A program made the translations under genes and the position numbers. From Rhodobacterales bacterium (lineage in GTDB: Bacteria > Pseudomonadota > Alphaproteobacteria > Rhodobacterales > Rhodobacteraceae), in the NCBI GenBank assembly GCA_002748265.1, contig PDRY01000012.1:1-64000 (forward strand): a stretch of DNA of 64,000 nucleotides, in the 5' to 3' direction. The notes beneath the pieces were generated by a model, which made no database searches, was not told where the DNA came from, and worked only from the letters and a program-made list of their open reading frames with translations. Below, piece by piece: positions 9,079 through 17,567 of the stretch. The number at the start of each line of letters is the position of its first letter. Position 1 is the stretch's first letter.

Positions 9079-9489
9079 TCACACCGGGACCATCGTCCCC
9101 TGTAAGATCGCGACCAGTTTGTCGGTCCCGTCGGCCTGTTCGGCATGGACCTCTCCGGTCACGACAATCAGCCGACGCCCGGCCCTGACCACGTGGCCAG
9201 TGGCGCGCAGACGCTCCCCCACGGCAAGGGTCAGAAGGTTGATCTTGATCTCGGATGTCACGACATCCGCCCCCTCAGGCAGCACCGTCAGCGCTGCGTA
9301 GCCGCAGGCGCTGTCCCCCAGCGAAAAGGCCAGCCCGGCATGGGCCGCCCCCTGCTGCTGGCTCACCTCAGGGCGGATCGGCGCGGCGATCACGGCCACG
9401 CCTTCCCCCGAAGAGACCAGCTCCGCGCCTAGGGTGTTCATCAATCCCTGACGGGCAAAATTCTCGGCAATTTCGGGCTTAATCTTCAT
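9079..9489 (-). CDS. PaaI-family hotdog thioesterase
   Basis: A 136-residue hotdog-fold protein of the PaaI/YdiI thioesterase group, likely hydrolysing an acyl- or aryl-CoA. The stretch QQQGAAHAGLAFSLGDSACG is the active-site region, with the HAGL segment normally preceding the catalytic acidic residue, and the central helix. The ATG at 9489 (MKIKPEIAENF) fits the family; in-frame upstream codons would run into the groEL terminator. It lies downstream of groEL on the same strand but after the terminator, so it is probably transcribed separately. Confidence 0.82.
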   Translation of the reverse strand: MKIKPEIAENFARQGLMNTLGAELVSSGEGVAVIAAPIRPEVSQQQGAAHAGLAFSLGDSACGYAALTVLPEGADVVTSEIKINLLTLAVGERLRATGHVVRAGRRLIVVTGEVHAEQADGTDKLVAILQGTMVPV

Positions 9490-9543
9490 CCCAAGATCAG
9501 GCACTTCCGCCGCGGCCCTGTCAAGCCGCCCCGCAGTGCCCAA

Positions 9544-9574
9544 CGAAAAAGGGCCCGCCAAAGGCGAGCCCTTT
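9544..9574 (-). terminator. Rho-independent terminator of groESL
   Basis: A 12-bp stem (9548-9559 with 9563-9574, one G-T pair) closes a three-base loop and is followed on the minus strand by five Ts at 9550-9546. It lies 22 bases after the groEL stop. Confidence 0.9.
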
Positions 9575-9596
9575 CCCGTAGATGCTCGGGGGCAGT

Positions 9597-11300
<1,704 letters not shown>

Positions 11301-11588
11301 TTAGCTGATGATCCCCATGATGTCGCTTTCCTTCATGATCAGCAGCTCTTCGCCGTCCAGCGTGATCTCGGTGCCGGACCACTTGCCGAACAGGATGCGG
11401 TCGCCAGCTTTGACGTCCATGGCGATGCGATCGCCGTCTTCGTCACGGGCACCGGCGCCAACGGCGACGACTTCGCCTTCGGCGGGCTTTTCCTTGGCGC
11501 TGTCGGGGATGATCAGGCCGCCAGCAGTCTTTTCATCGGATTCGACGCGGCGGACCAGAACGCGGTCATGAAGCGGGGTGAAGGCCAT
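11301..11588 (-). CDS. groES: Co-chaperonin GroES (Hsp10)
   Basis: A 95-residue co-chaperonin that caps the GroEL ring. It begins [21 protein letters not shown] and carries the mobile loop [17 protein letters not shown] and the C-terminal [14 protein letters not shown]. The ATG at 11588 gives the standard GroES start; an in-frame upstream codon would read through the CIRCE element side of the leader. First gene of the heat-shock operon. Confidence 0.98.
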   Translation of the reverse strand: MAFTPLHDRVLVRRVESDEKTAGGLIIPDSAKEKPAEGEVVAVGAGARDEDGDRIAMDVKAGDRILFGKWSGTEITLDGEELLIMKESDIMGIIS

Positions 11589-11622
11589 GTGATAAGCTCC
11601 CAAGCTTAATGGTTCATCTCTC

Positions 11623-11649
11623 TTAGCACTCACCGGTCGCGAGTGCTAA
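11623..11649 (-). promoter_or_regulatory. CIRCE element (HrcA operator)
   Basis: TTAGCACTC, nine bases, then GAGTGCTAA: a perfect match to the CIRCE inverted repeat bound by the heat-shock repressor HrcA. It begins where transcription should start from the promoter just upstream, so HrcA binding would block initiation of groESL. Confidence 0.97.
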
Positions 11650-11656
11650 CGTAGGG

Positions 11657-11685
11657 GATCTAGGCGGAGCATTTTCCCCTGTCAA
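11657..11685 (-). promoter_or_regulatory. groESL promoter
   Basis: Reading the minus strand, TTGACA (11685-11680) and TAGATC (11662-11657) are 17 bases apart. The -35 is preceded by TTC, giving CTTGACA, which could also serve an alternative heat-shock sigma factor. The expected start site is next to CIRCE. Confidence 0.8.
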
Positions 11686-12002
11686 GAAAGCCGCGCGTCA
11701 TTTTCGCAACGCCCAGGCGTGTCCTGCAAAAAAGAGGCTGCGCAAGGGGCCGCCCGTGCTAAGCAGCCCGCACATCATGAACGAAGCCCGCATGCCGGGC
11801 AGGAGGCTGACATGTATCAGGAGCATCTCTTCTCGCGATTCTAATCGCTGTCAGCCGTGGCGCGGCGTGATCCGCCCGCCTTTCGTTCACTTTCCCACAT
11901 TCTGAAGCGACCGCATGCCCGGCCTCCATGAGGCTTTCGCGTGCTCCGCACTCCGTCCGGCGCTGCGCCGGATCACAATAATCATGAAGAAGGAGCATTC
12001 TC

Positions 12003-12245
12003 ATGCATCCCCATTTCTTTGACCTGCCTCGCGGTCTGGACGACGATCTGCGCACCGCGCCCAAGCGCCGGGGCGAGACGCCGCAGCGGCTGGAGCTGAT
12101 CCCTCCCGCCTATCCGGCCGTCAACGCGATGCTGCGTCATCCTCCACCCGGCCCCAAGCCTACGGAGCAGAAGGCCAAGGCCCCCAAAGGCGGCTTCAAC
12201 CTGCGCAAACTGCTGCCGCGCCGGGGCGGGATGATGCCCGCATAA
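12003..12245 (+). CDS. Small basic protein of unknown function
   Basis: An 80-residue product that I do not recognise. It starts MHPHFFDLPRGLDDDLRTA, has a proline-rich middle (HPPPGPKP) and a basic C-terminus (NLRKLLPRRGG). There is no signal peptide or membrane segment. A strong ribosome binding site (AAGGAG, seven bases before the ATG) and a hairpin just after the stop support it as a real gene. It is divergent from groESL. It could be a nucleic-acid or membrane-surface binding protein, but that is only suggested by its charge. Confidence 0.6.
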   Translation: MHPHFFDLPRGLDDDLRTAPKRRGETPQRLELIPPAYPAVNAMLRHPPPGPKPTEQKAKAPKGGFNLRKLLPRRGGMMPA

Positions 12246-12252
12246 GACCTTA

Positions 12253-12277
12253 CCCTGCGCCCTCGGCGGGCGCAGGG
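12253..12277 (+). terminator. Hairpin after the small gene
   Basis: A perfect 10-bp stem (CCCTGCGCCC with GGGCGCAGGG) around a five-base loop, eight bases after the stop. There is no T-tract, so it is a weak or Rho-assisted terminator at best. Confidence 0.5.
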
Positions 12278-12324
12278 ATCACATCGTCATGGTCTGTTTA
12301 CGTTCGTCTTTGTAAAAACGCGCC

Positions 12325-13023
12325 ATGATCGCCGTCTTTGCCACCATTATCATTGCCTCCGGCGCGCTCGTCCTGGGGGCGATCTGGGGCGCGGTCTGGG
12401 GCATGTCCCAGCGGGTCGAAGGCTTCATGATCGCGCTTGCGGGCGGGGCCCTGATCGTCGGCGCCATGGACCAGATGGTGGCCCCCGCGATGGAGCATCT
12501 CCCGCTCTGGGCCGTTTGCGCCGCGCTTGGCGTCGGCGCGTTCACCTTCTGGCGCGCGGACCGTTTCGTGGAAAAGCGTGTCGGTCAGGACAGTGGCGAA
12601 GGGCTGGCGCTTGCCGTGACCGTCGATGGCGTGCCGGAAAACCTGGCGCTTGGCGCCGCGCTGATCGGCTCCACGCCGAGCGAGGTCTCCGCGCTTGCTG
12701 CCGCGATCCTGCTGTCAAACCTTCCCGAAAGCGCGGGCGGGGCCAAGATCATGGCAAAGCGCGGGCAATCCACCCGCCGGATCATCGGGCTTTGGGCCAT
12801 GGTGGCCCTTCTGCTCGCCGCATCGGGGATCGGCGGGCACCTCATCTTTGAACATATGCCGCACACGCCCATGGCCCTCATTCACGGCTTTGCCGCTGGG
12901 GCCGTGATCTCTTCGCTGGCGACCGAAGTTTTCCCCGCCGCCTACCGCGACAACGCCCATGACGCGGGCATTGCCGTCGCCTTGGGCGTGATCCTGGCGC
13001 TGATGCTCAGCGGGCTGGGTTAA
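12325..13023 (+). CDS. ZIP-like metal transporter family protein
   Basis: A 232-residue membrane protein with about seven or eight hydrophobic helices, resembling bacterial ZIP transporters. The two signature helices are present in altered form: DGVPENLALG (residues 101-110) and SNLPESAGGA (131-140), in place of the usual HNxPEG-type motifs. The metal-binding histidines are missing, while Pro-Glu is kept in both. It may move a different ion or may not be a zinc importer. The stop codon overlaps the stop of the converging cytochrome c peroxidase gene. Confidence 0.75.
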   Translation: MIAVFATIIIASGALVLGAIWGAVWGMSQRVEGFMIALAGGALIVGAMDQMVAPAMEHLPLWAVCAALGVGAFTFWRADRFVEKRVGQDSGEGLALAVTVDGVPENLALGAALIGSTPSEVSALAAAILLSNLPESAGGAKIMAKRGQSTRRIIGLWAMVALLLAASGIGGHLIFEHMPHTPMALIHGFAAGAVISSLATEVFPAAYRDNAHDAGIAVALGVILALMLSGLG

Positions 13024-14147
13024 TCCTCCAGGAGCGGCTCGTAGCGTGCGTCGGTCAGCGTTTTTAGGAACGCAACCAAGGCATCGACCCGCTGATCGTT
13101 AAGCGCAGGGCCGTGCTCCAGCTCGACGGTCGAGAGAGTCCCGGCCACCTCAGGATCGGCCCAGAGCGCGTCAGTCTCTGGGTTGATCTGCCGGGTCGGA
13201 TCGACGCTGTTATATTTGTTGTAGAACAAGATCACGGTGCGCAGATCTTCAAAGACGCCGTTATGCATATAGGGTCCGGTCACCGCGACATTGCGCAAGG
13301 TCGGCACTTTGAACCGGCCATCCATCGCCGGATCGTCCACCAACGGATTCGCCAAAAGCCCGTGGTCGATCAGATCGGGCGCAGAGCCGTTCCCGGCCCG
13401 CACCGCGACATTCACCGGCACGCCAATGTTGTGATATTGGTAGTTCGAGAACGTCTCCTGCGGATCAAGTGCCGAGGTCCCTTTGAGGTGACACAAAGAG
13501 CAGTTGGTGAACTGCTCCGAGAAGAACAGCGTGCGGCCCAGCTCTTCCTCGTCGGTCAGGGCGACTTCGCCGCGCAGGTAGCGGTCGTATTTGCTGTCGA
13601 AGGGCGCGAATTCCTCGGTCGATTCATAGGCGGAGATCGCCTCGGTCATGGCGAGATAGGCCGCATCGGCATCAGACGTCGACACGCCGAACAGAGCCTC
13701 AAGCGCGACGAGATAGTCGGGATTCTCTGCCAGCCGTTCCACCACGGCTTCTTTCGACGGCATCCCCATTTCGATCGGGTTCAAAGGCGGCCCCCCCGCC
13801 TGCCCCGCCAGGTTCGGCTCGCGCCCGTCCAGGAACTGCCCGCCCGTCCAGATGCCGTCCTTGTCCTGCCCGAAGGGCGGAGAGAACGCGGCGTAGGACG
13901 CCGTGGGCGCATTGCGATCCCCGAGCGAATGACCATCGTCGCCCAGCGATACCGCCTTACCCAAGGCAGTCGGACGCGGATCGGCAAAACCGCTCGCCGG
14001 GTCATGGCAGGTCGCGCAGGCCATGCTGCGGTTGGCGGACAGGTTTACATCGAAGAACAGCGCCTCGCCCAATTCTTCCTTGGTGGCAAACGGCTCCGCC
14101 GCCGCCCCGCCTGCTGCCACGATCAAAGCCAGCCCAAACAGTCGCAT
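13020..14147 (-). CDS. Di-heme cytochrome c peroxidase (MauG/CCP family)
   Basis: A 375-residue periplasmic protein with a Sec signal peptide (MRLFGLALIVAAGGAAAEP). Two CxxCH haem sites are visible, CATCH at 44-48 and CSLCH at 216-220, as in bacterial cytochrome c peroxidases and MauG-like oxidases. The C-terminal half has KVPTLRNVAVTGPYMHNG, where the methionine is a typical haem ligand region. It likely reduces hydrogen peroxide using electrons from a small cytochrome c. The ATG at 14147 is preceded by GGAGG at a good distance and directly gives the signal peptide. Confidence 0.93.
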   Translation of the reverse strand: MRLFGLALIVAAGGAAAEPFATKEELGEALFFDVNLSANRSMACATCHDPASGFADPRPTALGKAVSLGDDGHSLGDRNAPTASYAAFSPPFGQDKDGIWTGGQFLDGREPNLAGQAGGPPLNPIEMGMPSKEAVVERLAENPDYLVALEALFGVSTSDADAAYLAMTEAISAYESTEEFAPFDSKYDRYLRGEVALTDEEELGRTLFFSEQFTNCSLCHLKGTSALDPQETFSNYQYHNIGVPVNVAVRAGNGSAPDLIDHGLLANPLVDDPAMDGRFKVPTLRNVAVTGPYMHNGVFEDLRTVILFYNKYNSVDPTRQINPETDALWADPEVAGTLSTVELEHGPALNDQRVDALVAFLKTLTDARYEPLLED

Positions 14148-14278
14148 TCCATCCTCCGATGGCAAAAGCCGATTAAATAGATAAGGTATTGTAACTCTAT
14201 CAACCAAGCCTCACAAGCGAATGACGCACCCCGAGGCATCGCGCCGCATCGCAGCACGTGACTCCGCGGCAGAGCCCC

Positions 14279-14304
14279 CCTATAAGCGCGGCAAATCTTA
14301 TAGG
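14279..14304 (+). promoter_or_regulatory. Inverted repeat covering the ppaC ribosome binding site
   Basis: CCTATAAG (14279-14286) and CTTATAGG (14297-14304) form a perfect 8-bp inverted repeat with a 10-base loop. The right arm overlaps the AGGAG that serves the ATG at 14313. It could hide the ribosome binding site in RNA or be an operator overlapping a TATAAG-type -10. Confidence 0.5.
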
Positions 14305-14312
14305 AGACCGCC

Positions 14313-15233
14313 ATGACCACCCTCGTTTTCGGCCACAAATCCCCCGATACCGACAGCACCGGCTCGCCGCTGATCTGGGCCTGGTATCTGAAGGACGTGA
14401 TGGGCATCGACGCCGAAGCCCGCCTGCTGGGCACCCCCAACACCGAAGCTCTGTTTGTCGCCGAACGTTGGGGCTTTGAGCTGCCCGCGATCATCGACGA
14501 CGTGGCTGACGACCAGCCCTGTGTGATCGTGGACACCAACAACCCGGCCGAGCTGCCCGCCAACATCAACAATGCCGATGTCCGCGCGATCATCGACCAC
14601 CACAAGCTGACCGGCGGGCTGGAAACCAAGGGTCCGATCCACATCCACATGAAGCCGGTCGCCTGCACCGCGACCATCCTGCATGACGCGATGGGCGCCG
14701 ACGCCGCCAAGATGCCCGAAGGCATCAAGGGCCTGATGCTGTCCTGCATCCTCTCCGACACGCTGGAATTCCGCTCGCCCACCACCACGGACGAAGACCG
14801 CAAGCTGGCCGAAGCTCTGGCCGCCGATCTCGGCCTGTCGATCCCCGATTTCGCGGGCGAAATGTTCGCCGCCAAATCCGACGTGTCGGCGTTCTCGGAT
14901 GCCGAACTGCTGCGCATGGACAGCAAGGAATACGCCGTGGACGGCACGAAGTTCCGCGTCTCCGTTCTGGAAACCACCGCGCCCAAGATGGTGCTGGACC
15001 GCAAGGACAGCCTGGCCGAGGCCATGACCACCGTCGCGGCTGAGGACGGCGTGGATCAGGTGCTCCTGTTCGTCGTGGACATCCTCAACGAAGAAGCCAC
15101 CATGCTCACCCCGAACGATCTGACCAAATCCGTGGCCGAGAAGAGCTTTGGCGCCACCGTCTCCGGTGACACCGTGGTCCTGCCGGGCGTCATGTCCCGC
15201 AAAAAGCAGATCATCCCGGCGCTGAAGGTCTAA
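14313..15233 (+). CDS. ppaC: Manganese-dependent inorganic pyrophosphatase (family II)
   Basis: A 306-residue DHH-superfamily phosphatase that hydrolyses pyrophosphate to two phosphates in the cytosol. The N-terminal domain has FGHKSPDTDS and DTNNP metal ligands and the family motif DHHK near residue 97; the C-terminal domain ends in SRKKQIIPAL, where SRKKQ binds substrate. Length and motif order match family II enzymes. A strong terminator follows immediately, so it is probably monocistronic. Confidence 0.96.
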   Translation: MTTLVFGHKSPDTDSTGSPLIWAWYLKDVMGIDAEARLLGTPNTEALFVAERWGFELPAIIDDVADDQPCVIVDTNNPAELPANINNADVRAIIDHHKLTGGLETKGPIHIHMKPVACTATILHDAMGADAAKMPEGIKGLMLSCILSDTLEFRSPTTTDEDRKLAEALAADLGLSIPDFAGEMFAAKSDVSAFSDAELLRMDSKEYAVDGTKFRVSVLETTAPKMVLDRKDSLAEAMTTVAAEDGVDQVLLFVVDILNEEATMLTPNDLTKSVAEKSFGATVSGDTVVLPGVMSRKKQIIPALKV

Positions 15234-15253
15234 ACGGCCTCGCCAGACATGCG

Positions 15254-15284
15254 AAAGGGGCGCCCGGATCGGGCGCCCCTTTTT
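15254..15284 (+). terminator. Rho-independent terminator of ppaC
   Basis: A 13-bp perfect stem (15254-15266 with 15270-15282), a three-base loop and a run of Ts, 20 bases after the stop. The A-run on the other side could let it serve the minus strand as well. Confidence 0.92.
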
Positions 15285-15309
15285 CGTTCGGGCCTGTTTG
15301 CGTTCGAAC

Positions 15310-16056
15310 CTAGATGGCAGAGATGCCCCCGGTGACGGAAATCACCTGCCCCGTGACCCGCGCCGATCCCGGCCCGGCCAAATAGGCGACGGTTTCCGCG
15401 ATGTCTTCGGCGGTCGCCACGCCCAGATCGGCCAGGGTTTCGGCCTTCGAAAACAGCTTGCCCGCAAAGGAGTCGGCCATCAGCTTGTCGTAGAGCGGCG
15501 TGCCGCGCACGATAGATGGCGTGATGCAGTTGACCCGCACCCCCTGCCGCTTGGCCTCATAGGCCATGGCGCGGGCGAACATGGCGATCCCGGCCATCGC
15601 GGCGCCGATGGCGACCTCGCCCGGCGTGGCCAGCTTACCCGCATCCGACGCGATCAGGATCACGGACCCTGCGCCCTGCTCCGCCATCACCGGCAGCACC
15701 GCGCGGGCAGGCAGAAGCACCGGCGCCAGCGTGCCGGTGATGTCGCCCATCAGCTCATCCGTGGGGATCTTGTGCAGCAGCCGCGGCATGGGATCCCCCC
15801 CGCCGCAGGACAGCAGCACGTCGATCCCGCCCATATTGGCCGCCGCCCGCGCGACCAGCTCTTCGCATTGCGCCGGATCGGTCGCGTCGCATTGCTGATA
15901 GGACGCCTCGCCATAGGGCTTGAGCGCGGCGACCGCCTCTGCTCCGCGCGCCTCCGTGCGGCCTGCGACTGTCACCACCGCGGCACCGCCCTCCAGCAGG
16001 CGCCTGGCCGAGGCCAGCCCGATCCCAGCAGTACCGCCGACGATCAGGGCGCGCAT
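15310..16056 (-). CDS. SDR-family protein lacking the catalytic Tyr-Lys
   Basis: A 248-residue Rossmann-fold short-chain dehydrogenase homologue. The nucleotide-binding glycine motif is present (GGTAGIG, residues 7-13) and a serine sits in the usual place (IASD, Ser137). The YxxxK active site is replaced by IGAAM (Ile150, Met154), and NNAG is replaced by SCGG. Classical SDR oxidoreduction is therefore unlikely; it may be a pseudo-enzyme or use a different chemistry. It overlaps the MaoC gene upstream by one base (TGATG), so the two are co-translated. Confidence 0.85.
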   Translation of the reverse strand: MRALIVGGTAGIGLASARRLLEGGAAVVTVAGRTEARGAEAVAALKPYGEASYQQCDATDPAQCEELVARAAANMGGIDVLLSCGGGDPMPRLLHKIPTDELMGDITGTLAPVLLPARAVLPVMAEQGAGSVILIASDAGKLATPGEVAIGAAMAGIAMFARAMAYEAKRQGVRVNCITPSIVRGTPLYDKLMADSFAGKLFSKAETLADLGVATAEDIAETVAYLAGPGSARVTGQVISVTGGISAI

Positions 16057-16508
16057 CAGTCCGGCTTCTTCATCATCAGGGCGGCGCGTTCACAGGTGCC
16101 GACCAAAACGTCGTCCTGGTTGAAGCATTCGTGCCGCATATTTACGATCCCCTGACCCGGGCGGGACTTGCTCTCGCGCTTGCCCAGAACGGTGGTGCGC
16201 ATGCGGATCGTGTCGCCTTCGAACAGCGGGTGCGGGAACTTCACCGCCTCCATGCCCAGATTGGCAATCGTAGTGTTCAAGGTCGTGTCATTGACCGTCA
16301 TCCCCACCATGCAGCCCAGCGTAAACAGGCTGTTGACCAGAGGCTTGCCGAACTCCGTCTTGGCGGATTTGTGCACATCGATATGGAGCGGCTGCGGGTT
16401 CATCGTCAGCAGCGAAAACCACTGGTTGTCGGCCTGGCTGATGGTGCGGGTCCATTCGTGATCAATCACCTGACCTTCTTCAAATTCCTCGAAATACATG
16501 CCGGGCAT
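16056..16508 (-). CDS. MaoC-family (hotdog) dehydratase
   Basis: A 150-residue single-hotdog protein of the MaoC/mesaconyl-CoA-hydratase-like group, expected to add or remove water on an enoyl-CoA. The active-site stretch is TMNPQPLHIDVH: the histidine is conserved, while the aspartate of classical R-hydratases is Asn here, a variation I also associate with mesaconyl-type members. The downstream GIANLGMEAV-like region is conserved. The ATG at 16508 follows a very good AAAGGAGG. It is divergent from tesB and coupled to the SDR that lacks its catalytic residues. Confidence 0.85.
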   Translation of the reverse strand: MPGMYFEEFEEGQVIDHEWTRTISQADNQWFSLLTMNPQPLHIDVHKSAKTEFGKPLVNSLFTLGCMVGMTVNDTTLNTTIANLGMEAVKFPHPLFEGDTIRMRTTVLGKRESKSRPGQGIVNMRHECFNQDDVLVGTCERAALMMKKPD

Positions 16509-16609
16509 GGGGCTCTCCTCCTTTAGTTTCGCGCCACGTTAGGGCTGGCTCTGGCCCTTGTCCACGGGCGCGCCTATGGTTGCGCCAACAGTCACAACGG
16601 GGGCCGCCA

Positions 16610-17485
16610 ATGCGCGAAGACGTGAACCGCCTGATGGGCATCCTTGAGCTGGAGCCGCTGGAAGAGAACCTGTATCGCGGCACCGGTGCGGGCGGTGAGA
16701 CATCACAGCGAATCTTTGGCGGGCAGGTGATCGCCCAGGCCCTGCGCGCGGCCTATCACACCGTGCCCGAGGACCGGTTTTGCCATTCGCTGCACGCCTA
16801 TTTCATCCGCGCCGGAGACCTGACCCGCCCGGTGATCTACGAGGTGGACCGCGCCCGCGACGGCGGCAGCTTCACCACGCGGCGGGTGGTGGCGATCCAG
16901 CACGGCAAGCAGATCCTCAACCTCTCGGCCTCGTTCCACAAGGATGAAGAAGGCCACAGCCATCAGACCCCGATGCCCGCCAACATGCCCGACCCCGAGA
17001 CGCTGGAGACCCGGGACGCCTACCGCGCCCGCATCGCGGCCCAGCTTCCCGAAAAGGTGCGCGCGGAGGTCACCCGATCTTCCCCGATTGAACTGCGCGA
17101 GACCGACCCGGGCGATCCCCTCAACCCCGAGAAAATGGGCGCGACCAACGCGGTGTGGTTCCGTCTGTCCGATCCCGTTGAGGCCGACCGCAGGCTGCAG
17201 CACTGCCTTTTGGCCTATGCCAGCGATCTTTACCTTCTGGGCACCTCGGTCCGCGCCGTCGGCGAAAGCTTCCTGACCGGGCGAATCATGGTGGCCAGCA
17301 TCGACCACGCGATGTGGTTCCACCGCCCCTTCGATTTCTCGAACTGGCATCTTTACGCGATGGAAAGTCATTCTGTGGGCGGCGGGCGTGGTTTCAACCG
17401 CGGCGCCATCTATGCGCAGGATGGAACGCTTGTCGCATCCTCGACGCAGGAAGGGCTGATGCGGCCGGTGACGCAAAAGGCGTAG
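16610..17485 (+). CDS. tesB: Acyl-CoA thioesterase II
   Basis: A 291-residue double-hotdog thioesterase that hydrolyses a broad range of acyl-CoAs to free acid and CoA. The N-terminal hotdog has the conserved FGGQVIAQAL; the C-terminal hotdog contains ASIDHAMWFHRPFDFSNWHLY, including the active-site aspartate, and ends with GRGFNRGAIYAQDGTLVAS. Length matches E. coli TesB. The ATG at 16610 yields MREDVNRLM. Probably a release valve for CoA in the beta-oxidation cluster it adjoins. Confidence 0.93.
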   Translation: MREDVNRLMGILELEPLEENLYRGTGAGGETSQRIFGGQVIAQALRAAYHTVPEDRFCHSLHAYFIRAGDLTRPVIYEVDRARDGGSFTTRRVVAIQHGKQILNLSASFHKDEEGHSHQTPMPANMPDPETLETRDAYRARIAAQLPEKVRAEVTRSSPIELRETDPGDPLNPEKMGATNAVWFRLSDPVEADRRLQHCLLAYASDLYLLGTSVRAVGESFLTGRIMVASIDHAMWFHRPFDFSNWHLYAMESHSVGGGRGFNRGAIYAQDGTLVASSTQEGLMRPVTQKA

Positions 17486-17520
17486 CGTTCGGACTTGACC
17501 TGCTCTTCCCGCGCCGCAAG

Positions 17521-17555
17521 TATCGCATAGTGAAACGGCGTTTCGCAAAACGGAT
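17521..17555 (+). promoter_or_regulatory. Tandem operator-like boxes upstream of the fadJ-type operon
   Basis: Two 15-bp boxes, TATCGCATAGTGAAA (17521-17535) and TTTCGCAAAACGGAT (17541-17555), have centres 20 bases apart. They resemble the two boxes at 29383-29417, which have the same spacing, and fit a shared consensus near TTTCGCATTGCGGAT. TTGACC at 17495 may be the -35. Box B ends 12 bases before the start codon, so a bound protein would cover the ribosome-binding region or early transcript. Probably read by the IclR-family regulator of this cluster. Confidence 0.55.
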
Positions 17556-17567
17556 CGGGAGGGGCGC

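Larger units (their letters stand above)
11589..12002. other. groES leader/promoter plus intergenic region
   Basis: This 414-base stretch between the divergent groES and the small gene at 12003 holds the groES promoter and CIRCE (11623-11685). The rest shows no convincing gene. Close to the small gene there is a perfect 7-bp inverted repeat (TCCGGCG, 11956-11962; CGCCGGA, 11966-11972) that could fold in its leader RNA. A promoter for that gene could not be assigned. Confidence 0.6.

Noticed and set aside
16509-16609. Possible third IclR-type box between the MaoC gene and tesB
   Set aside because: Only the half TTTCGC near 16528 fits; the other half and the 20-bp partner box are missing.
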